Origin: Cytophagales bacterium | GTDB lineage: Bacteria; Bacteroidota; Bacteroidia; Cytophagales; Cyclobacteriaceae | Reading direction: 5' to 3' | Length of the DNA: 8,600 bases | NCBI GenBank assembly: GCA_003541895.1 | Contig: DPLR01000377.1 | Coordinates: 1 to 8,600 of the forward strand | Part shown: in pieces, positions 5,798 through 8,600 of the stretch | Layout of the letters: every line of letters begins with the position of its first letter | Numbering within the stretch: position 1 is the stretch's first letter | Position numbers and translations under genes: made by a program | The notes under the pieces: model-generated | Told to the model about the DNA's origin: nothing | Database searches by the model: none | What the model saw: only the letters and a program-made list of their open reading frames with translations

Positions 5798-7381
5798 CTA
5801 ATCTTTAAACTCGCTGGTAAAATGGAAATTGATCTCCGGGAAATTATCCTGCACCATCTGCAGCCATGCTTTCGACTCGGCCATGAAAACCAGTTTGTCG
5901 TCTTTGTCTAAGGCAATGTGCCGCTGCTTGGAGGCAATGAACTCGGCCAACTTCTTATCGTCTTTGCTGCTAATCCAGCAGGCTTTGTAAATATTCTGAG
6001 GTGCAAACTCACACGTGGCACCATATTCTTCTTTCAACCGGAATTGAATTACTTCAAACTGCAAGGCGCCTACCGTACCAACTACTTTTTTCTTACCCAG
6101 TTGGTACGTGAATAGTTGTGCTACACCTTCTTCCATCAATTGCAAAAGACCCTTTTCTAACTGTTTGGTCTTCATCGCATCTTTGTTAATCACCTCTTTG
6201 AAAATCTCTGGCGAGAAACTAGGAATGCCCGTGTACAACATTTTCTCTCCCTCGGTAAGCGTATCACCAATCTTCAGATTGCCCGTGTCAAACAAACCTA
6301 CAATATCACCCGGCCATGCTTCATCAACGGTTTCTCTATCCTGCGCCATAAATGCAGTAGCATTTGAAAAGCGAATCGATTTATCATTGCGTACATGCAA
6401 GTAATTGTTTCCCCGCTCAAATTTTCCTGAGCACACACGCAAGAAGGCAATTCTGTTTCTGTGCTTGGGGTCCATGTTTGCGTGAATTTTGAAAATGAAC
6501 CCGGTAAATTTTTTCTCTTCCGGTTTCACTTCGCGTGTAGTGGTTTCGCGGATCAACGGTGGCGGAGCCAGGCGGATAAACGTATCGAGTAGTTCTTTCA
6601 CACCAAAATTGTTCACGGCACTGCCGAAGAATACAGGCGCTACTTTCCCATCCATGTAATCTTTCACATCGAGTTCAGGATAAACTCCATTCAGCAGCTC
6701 TACATCTTCGCGAAGTTTGATCGCATAGCTTTCGCCAATGTATTGGTCAAGAACAGGATCGTTGATGTCGGAGATTTCAATTGCTTCCTCCACCGTGGTT
6801 TTACTCGGAGTAAAAAGTTTTAAACTCTTTTCATACAAACTGTACACTCCTTTAAAAGTTTTGCCCATGCTGATGGGCCAGCTCAGCGGATGCACTTTTA
6901 TTTTCAGCTTCGCTTCAATTTCATCGAGCAAGTCAAACGGGTCTTGACCTTCACGGTCGAGTTTGTTGATGAAGCAGAGCACAGGCGTGTTGCGCATGCG
7001 GCACACCTCCATCAGCTTTTCAGTTTGTATCTCCACGCCCTTCACACAATCTACTACCATGATCACGCTGTCAACGGCCGTGAGTGTGCGGTAGGTGTCT
7101 TCGGCAAAATCCTGGTGACCGGGCGTATCGAGCAAATTGATTTTAATGTCTTTGTAGTTGAAGCCCATCACCGAGGTGGCCACCGAAATACCGCGTTGCT
7201 TTTCAATCTCCATCCAGTCGCTGCGCGCGTGGTCTTTGATCTTCGAACTCTTCACCGCGCCCGCTTTTTGAATGGCGCCACCAAACAGCAGCAACTTTTC
7301 TGTGAGTGTAGTCTTGCCCGCATCGGGGTGACTAATAATACCAAACGTTCTGCGCTTCGCTATTTCCTGTTCTAACGTCAT
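5798..7381 (-). CDS. prfC: Peptide chain release factor 3 (RF3)
   Basis: The 527-aa GTPase recycles class I release factors (RF1/RF2) from the ribosome after peptide release. Length matches E. coli RF3 (529). The GTPase domain shows G1 as HPDAGKTT at 18-25, switch I with RGISVATS from 63, G3 DTPGH at 85-89 and G4 NKLD at 139-142. The RF3-specific [18 protein letters not shown] distinguishes it from EF-G. An EF-Tu-like domain 2 follows (about 300-390), then the RF3 C-terminal domain with [20 protein letters not shown] and [17 protein letters not shown]. The frame extends upstream to 7471, but the Met at 7381 ([13 protein letters not shown]) is the start, since the family begins here and the upstream part is stem-forming intergenic DNA. 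It heads the minus-strand series with the pseudouridine synthase, although a GC-rich hairpin separates them. Confidence 0.97.
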   Translation of the reverse strand: MTLEQEIAKRRTFGIISHPDAGKTTLTEKLLLFGGAIQKAGAVKSSKIKDHARSDWMEIEKQRGISVATSVMGFNYKDIKINLLDTPGHQDFAEDTYRTLTAVDSVIMVVDCVKGVEIQTEKLMEVCRMRNTPVLCFINKLDREGQDPFDLLDEIEAKLKIKVHPLSWPISMGKTFKGVYSLYEKSLKLFTPSKTTVEEAIEISDINDPVLDQYIGESYAIKLREDVELLNGVYPELDVKDYMDGKVAPVFFGSAVNNFGVKELLDTFIRLAPPPLIRETTTREVKPEEKKFTGFIFKIHANMDPKHRNRIAFLRVCSGKFERGNNYLHVRNDKSIRFSNATAFMAQDRETVDEAWPGDIVGLFDTGNLKIGDTLTEGEKMLYTGIPSFSPEIFKEVINKDAMKTKQLEKGLLQLMEEGVAQLFTYQLGKKKVVGTVGALQFEVIQFRLKEEYGATCEFAPQNIYKACWISSKDDKKLAEFIASKQRHIALDKDDKLVFMAESKAWLQMVQDNFPEINFHFTSEFKD

Positions 7382-7398
7382 ATTCAAATTTCGAGGCG

Positions 7399-7406
7399 CG
7401 AAGATA
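7399..7406 (-). promoter_or_regulatory. Candidate -7 element upstream of prfC
   Basis: On the minus strand the sequence reads TATCTTCG, one base from TAnnTTTG, and ends 17 nt before the prfC ATG. A matching -33 TTG is not visible at the expected distance, so this is a weak call based on position and one element. Confidence 0.28.
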
Positions 7407-7431
7407 AGTAAAAGTTGAATGATGATTTGCG

Positions 7432-7572
7432 GCCTGCCCGAGGCGGGCAACAGGCTGTCGGCAGTCGCCAACCTGCCGCACTTGCCACTTCGGGCTCCAA
7501 CAATGCCTCCATCCTTGGCCGAGAGTGCAGATGACTAAAAGTAATTGCATATATTCGGATGTTGTGCGCAAT
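7432..7572. repeat. GC-rich stem-forming intergenic element between prfC and the 145-aa gene
   Basis: This non-coding stretch is much richer in G and C than its surroundings up to about 7530 and contains several stems in series. Stem 1: TGCCCG (7435-7440) with CGGGCA (7444-7449), extended by GCC/GGC (7432-7434 and 7453-7455) across a 3-nt bulge. Stem 2: CGGCAG (7459-7464) with CTGCCG (7473-7478). Stem 3: GCACT (7478-7482) with AGTGC (7524-7528), then GCCA/TGGC inside (7484-7487 and 7516-7519). A last weak pair ATTGC/GCAAT spans 7544-7572 and ends in GTTGTGCGCAATGC, 12 nt before the next ATG. It resembles, from memory only, dispersed repeats found before short hypothetical genes in Bacteroidetes. 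No second copy is in the window. Confidence 0.5.
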
Positions 7573-7584
7573 GCTTAAAATAGA

Positions 7585-8022
7585 ATGAGACCAGGAATAA
7601 GATTAAAAGTAGTGAGTGAGCCGGATGACGATGGACTATTTCAGTTTGAAATAAATATTTCCAACGGGCGGACAAATGCGGCTCTTGAGTTTTGGGGGTA
7701 CTCGGACAATTTTGCGCAATTTGGTTCGGGACTGACTGACTTTCCAAAAACAATTCGAGATAAAGTGACTTATGAATTAGGAGGAAAAGACAAAGACGCC
7801 CAAAGATGGGCTTACTACTTATTATTAGAAGCGTTCTGTTATGACGCAACTGGACAATCTGCTATAAAAGTTAAAGTGGAGAATAAGTTCGACATTCCCA
7901 CTTACGAGAGTAATGAGTTTTTTATTAAGTCTGAACCTGCTTCAATAAACAGACTGGGACAAGGATTAAAAAAATGGAACCCCGTTGACTCGAAAGAATT
8001 TGAATGGACATCAAACGAATAA
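7585..8022 (+). CDS. Hypothetical protein, 145 aa, family not recognised
   Basis: I do not recognise this family with confidence. The protein is soluble, has no signal peptide or membrane helix, and shows a regular alternation of short strands (IRLKVVSE, LFQFEINISN, AALEFWGY, AIKVKVEN) with a central helix (AQRWAYYLLLEAFCYDA). It is acidic and ends EFEWTSNE. Notable motifs are LEFWGYSDNFAQFG, ELGGKDKD and NRLGQGLKKWNP. The mixed beta-sandwich-like pattern and size would suit a small accessory or immunity-type protein, but this is a guess. The ATG at 7585 is the only sensible start; a stem-rich GC element ends 12 nt upstream. The gene is isolated: prfC is divergent on the left, and the minus-strand OsmC/Fe-S genes converge on the right after 123 nt. 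Confidence 0.75.
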   Translation: MRPGIRLKVVSEPDDDGLFQFEINISNGRTNAALEFWGYSDNFAQFGSGLTDFPKTIRDKVTYELGGKDKDAQRWAYYLLLEAFCYDATGQSAIKVKVENKFDIPTYESNEFFIKSEPASINRLGQGLKKWNPVDSKEFEWTSNE

Positions 8023-8145
8023 ATATGGGTAAAAGTATGAACGCGAAATTCTTTACGCTGCGTTTTAATGCACCAAAGTTAAAGTTGGTCGCCTGACTTA
8101 CTTTATAAAGATCAGCACTTCAAGCACAGCAATGATTCGTGAAGA

Positions 8146-8370
8146 TTACTCTTCTTTATTCAGATAATAACTCAACGCGCCTGAAGGACACTTCTTAACC
8201 TGTTCAATAATTTTTTCTGTAGTAGATTTCTCCGGAGTTATCCACGGCAACTCCTTCGGGTGAAATACTTCGCCAAGTCCGCGGAAGCAAATGGCAGAGT
8301 GAGCGCAGATGGTTGGCTTCCAAACAATAGTCACTTCGCCATTGGAGTATTTTTTGGTGATGTCTTTCAT
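8146..8370 (-). CDS. YjdI-type divergent 4Fe-4S mono-cluster protein
   Basis: The 74-aa protein matches the Fer4_19 (YjdI) type: a short strand (EVTIVWKPT), then I-C22-A-H-S-A-I-C28-FRGL-x-EVFHP, a PWI motif and a C-terminal helix leading to KKC61PSGALSYYL. Three cysteines are visible (22, 28 and 61), as in the family, with His24 or an outside ligand as possible fourth. The CPSGAL motif is diagnostic. The role is presumably electron transfer or redox sensing; no partner reaction is established for this family. Its ATG overlaps the stop of the upstream OsmC-family gene as ATGA (8367-8370), so the two are translationally coupled and likely cooperate in oxidative or thiol stress. Confidence 0.88.
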   Translation of the reverse strand: MKDITKKYSNGEVTIVWKPTICAHSAICFRGLGEVFHPKELPWITPEKSTTEKIIEQVKKCPSGALSYYLNKEE

Positions 8371-8600
8371 TGCAGTTCGGTAGTTATGTTGATCGGATGA
8401 GTTAACGTAGTATGCACCGGGCAGCGATTCGCAATCTCCAACAATCGCGCGCGACTTTCTTCCGTAAGATTTCCTTCCAACGTGATGTTACGGATAAACA
8501 ATGTCGATTCATTTTTCTTCTCCATACTTACATTCACGGTAACTTTTTCAAGTGGGTAATTTTTCCTGTCCGCGTACATGCGTAACGTAATGGCAGTGCA
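8367..8600 (-). CDS. OsmC-family protein, C-terminal part (cut by window edge)
   Basis: The frame stays open to the window edge, so the N-terminal part lies outside. The visible 77 residues begin C-T-A-I-T-L-R-M-Y-A-D-R-K, the central helix of the OsmC/Ohr fold with the first active cysteine (codon 8600-8598). They continue with FIRNITLEGNLTEESRARLLEIANRCPVHTTL, where the CPVH cysteine (codon 8423-8421) is the second. OsmC/Ohr proteins are thiol-dependent peroxidases that reduce organic hydroperoxides. The LTEESRARLLEIANRCPVH version with NITTEL at the end is close to that of OsmC domains fused behind an alpha/beta hydrolase; the upstream sequence would decide. A Met at 8579 is not the start, since the family motif continues upstream of it. 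It is coupled to the Fe-S protein gene by a 4-nt overlap. Confidence 0.9.
   Translation of the reverse strand, partial: CTAITLRMYADRKNYPLEKVTVNVSMEKKNESTLFIRNITLEGNLTEESRARLLEIANRCPVHTTLTHPINITTELQ

Noticed and set aside
6890..7375. 161-aa open frame on the plus strand opposite prfC
   Set aside because: It is antisense to the conserved GTPase domain and is His/Ala rich without any recognisable domain, as expected for a shadow frame.
7382..7471. Longer N-terminus for RF3, from 7471
   Set aside because: The extension runs through GC-rich stem-forming DNA, and RF3 proteins begin with the [17 protein letters not shown] segment.
7432..7572. Integron attC site in front of the 145-aa gene
   Set aside because: GTTGTGC at 7561 loosely resembles an attC core, but no complementary GCACAAC-type site is found at the other end, there is no integrase and there is no second site after the gene.
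8040..8066. Terminator after the 145-aa gene
   Set aside because: AACGC/GCGTT gives only a 5-bp stem with a 15-nt loop and four T residues, too weak to call.
8579..8579. OsmC gene starting at the Met at 8579
   Set aside because: The family motif with the first active cysteine continues upstream of this Met to the window edge, so it is an internal residue.

Overview
The window looks like an ordinary stretch of a Bacteroidetes chromosome, probably from the Cytophagales side of the phylum. The reasons are the moderate GC content, the lack of strong Shine-Dalgarno sites, the likely Bacteroidetes families (DUF6090-like and DUF6787-like membrane proteins), and TAnnTTTG-like promoter elements. This assignment is an inference; there is no rRNA or other direct marker. 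I see no tRNA, rRNA, CRISPR array, transposase, integrase or phage gene.

Layout from left to right. (1) A plus-strand block: the 3' two thirds or so of a CbxX/CfqX (SpoVK-like) AAA+ ATPase that enters from outside the window, then a single-domain response regulator followed 5 nt later by a secreted protein with two NIPSNAP domains. (2) A minus-strand block that converges on it: an LpxL/HtrB-type lipid A acyltransferase, a small zinc-ribbon protein and an AHSA1/SRPBCC protein, closely spaced and probably one operon (3405 down to 1781). (3) A SixA-like histidine phosphatase on the plus strand, divergent from the acyltransferase. (4) A second minus-strand series: prfC (release factor 3), a GC-rich imperfect inverted repeat, an RluA-family pseudouridine synthase, a small two-helix membrane protein and a DUF6090-like membrane-anchored protein (7381 down to 3982). 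(5) A roughly 200-nt intergenic region with GC-rich stem-forming sequence, followed by an unrecognised 145-aa plus-strand gene. (6) At the right edge, on the minus strand, the C-terminal part of an OsmC-family protein overlaps by 4 nt with a YjdI-type 4Fe-4S protein.

The recognisable genes cover translation (RF3, probably rRNA/tRNA pseudouridylation), the envelope (lipid A late acyltransferase, small membrane proteins), signalling (orphan receiver, histidine phosphatase) and redox or thiol protection (OsmC plus Fe-S protein). I do not see a new multi-gene system. The items most worth following up are the two structured GC-rich intergenic elements (5718-5788 and 7432-7572), the unrecognised gene directly after the second one, and the orphan receiver paired with a secreted NIPSNAP-like protein.
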